From Acidobacteriota bacterium (GTDB taxonomy: Bacteria; Acidobacteriota; Vicinamibacteria; Vicinamibacterales; 2-12-FULL-66-21): 6,066 bases of DNA. The notes beneath the pieces are model-generated. The model was not told where the DNA came from. It was given only the letters and a program-made list of their open reading frames with translations, and did not search any database. Location: NCBI GenBank assembly GCA_013817065.1, contig JACDDJ010000305.1, positions 1-6,066 of the forward strand. Direction: 5' to 3'. The translations under genes were made by a program, and so were the position numbers. Shown one piece after another: positions 5,437 through 6,066 of this stretch (its first letter is position 1; each line of letters begins with the position of its first letter).

Positions 5437-6066
5437 ATGATCCGACACACACTCACGGCCCTGTTCGCCGCCACCAGCATCGCGGCGCCTGCTCTCGGGC
5501 AGACGGTTGCGGCGATACCAGCCACGCCCGTGCGTCCGGTGCCGCGCGTCATCATCGAGCAGCAGCGCGAAATCGAACGTGAACGGATGCGCACGGCTCA
5601 GCGGGAGAATCGGGTCGAGCAGACCGAGCGCCTCAATCACACGTTCAAGATCGGCGGGAACGGCGAGCTCCAGGTGTCGAACTGGATCGGCGATATCACG
5701 ATCACGCGCGGCGGCGGCAACGAGGTGCGCGTCGAGGCGGTCAAGACAGCCAGGGCCCGCACCGAAGAGCAGGCCCGTGAGCTGCTGCCGACCGTGCGCG
5801 TGGAATTCAAAGAACGCGGTGGGCGCGCCGAGGTGAAGACAATCCACTCGGGCGACAACAGCGGCCACTCCAATCAACGAAACGCCAGCGTCGCGGTGGC
5901 GTACAGCATCACCGCGCCGCAGGGCACTCGCATCAATGTCAGCTCGTTCACCGGCAACATCGCTGTCACGGGTGTGAAGGGCGAGCTCTCACTCGTCTCG
6001 CTCAGCGGTGACGTCAAAGTCGTGGAAGGCGCACGCGTATCGAAGGCGACCTCAACATCCGGCAGC
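5437..6066 (+). CDS. Secreted DUF4097-type beta-repeat protein, 3'-truncated
   Basis: The frame is open from ATG 5437 to the right edge, 210 codons with no stop, so the gene continues outside. A signal peptide is clear: R3 and H4, core LTALFAATSIAAPAL, cleavage after ALG (residue 21). A Pro-rich stretch (28-36) is followed by a highly charged helical segment (39-67, rich in Glu, Arg and Gln) that may be a coiled coil. From about 69 the protein is beta-rich with a recurring motif: WIGDITI (83-89), FTGNIAV (171-177) and LSGDVKV (189-195), the last two exactly 18 residues apart. This pattern fits the DUF4097 (putative adhesin-like) repeat family, which forms a stacked beta structure. It should act in the periplasm or at the cell surface. 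It starts 12 bases after the anti-sigma stop behind a weak purine-rich site (AGAGA, 5428-5432), so it belongs to the same operon. Its molecular function is not known; it may be an effector or a co-sensor of the sigma system. Confidence 0.87.
   Translation, partial: MIRHTLTALFAATSIAAPALGQTVAAIPATPVRPVPRVIIEQQREIERERMRTAQRENRVEQTERLNHTFKIGGNGELQVSNWIGDITITRGGGNEVRVEAVKTARARTEEQARELLPTVRVEFKERGGRAEVKTIHSGDNSGHSNQRNASVAVAYSITAPQGTRINVSSFTGNIAVTGVKGELSLVSLSGDVKVVEGARVSKATSTSGS

Noticed and set aside
5380..5877. Minus-strand open frames over the 5' part of the last gene
   Set aside because: The plus-strand frame has a signal peptide, family repeats and operon position. The minus frames have no recognisable features.

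Overview
The window is a GC-rich, densely coded stretch of bacterial chromosome. Every gene I can support lies on the + strand. The style suggests an acidobacterium (for example Vicinamibacteria) or a similar Gram-negative soil lineage: high GC, signal peptides ending in AxAQ, a PafA-like phosphatase, a beta-barrel protein ending in Phe, and an ECF sigma / zinc anti-sigma / DUF4097 gene order. The taxonomy is inference; no rRNA or other marker gene is present. I see no tRNA, rRNA, CRISPR array, insertion sequence or phage gene.

Left part (2-1072): the 3' two-thirds of an alkaline-phosphatase-superfamily enzyme (type I phosphodiesterase / PafA type), cut by the window's left edge. It is followed by a strong imperfect hairpin and then a -10-like box in an 81-base gap.

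Middle part (1154-3972): three tightly packed genes, probably one transcript. The first is a secreted thermolysin-type M4 metalloprotease preproprotein with all catalytic residues. The second, 5 bases on, is a small outer-membrane beta-barrel protein. The third, 3 bases on, is a compact MGMT-family protein. It keeps the PCHR active-site cysteine but has a C-terminal end that resembles the Atl (alkyltransferase-like) proteins.

Right part (4040 to the right edge): a regulatory cassette made of an ECF sigma-70 factor, a membrane-anchored anti-sigma factor with a zf-HC2 zinc motif, and the first 210 codons of a secreted DUF4097 beta-repeat protein. The last gene is cut by the right edge. A short AT-rich patch with overlapping palindromes and a TATATT box lies 35 bases upstream of the sigma gene and is the best candidate promoter/operator. 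The likely logic is that the anti-sigma holds the sigma factor at the inner membrane until an envelope signal releases it, and that the DUF4097 protein is either part of the sensing apparatus or an envelope effector.

Nothing here is clearly a new type of system. The items most worth a second look are the sigma/anti-sigma/DUF4097 cassette, the Atl-like MGMT protein with a live cysteine, and the palindromic promoter region.
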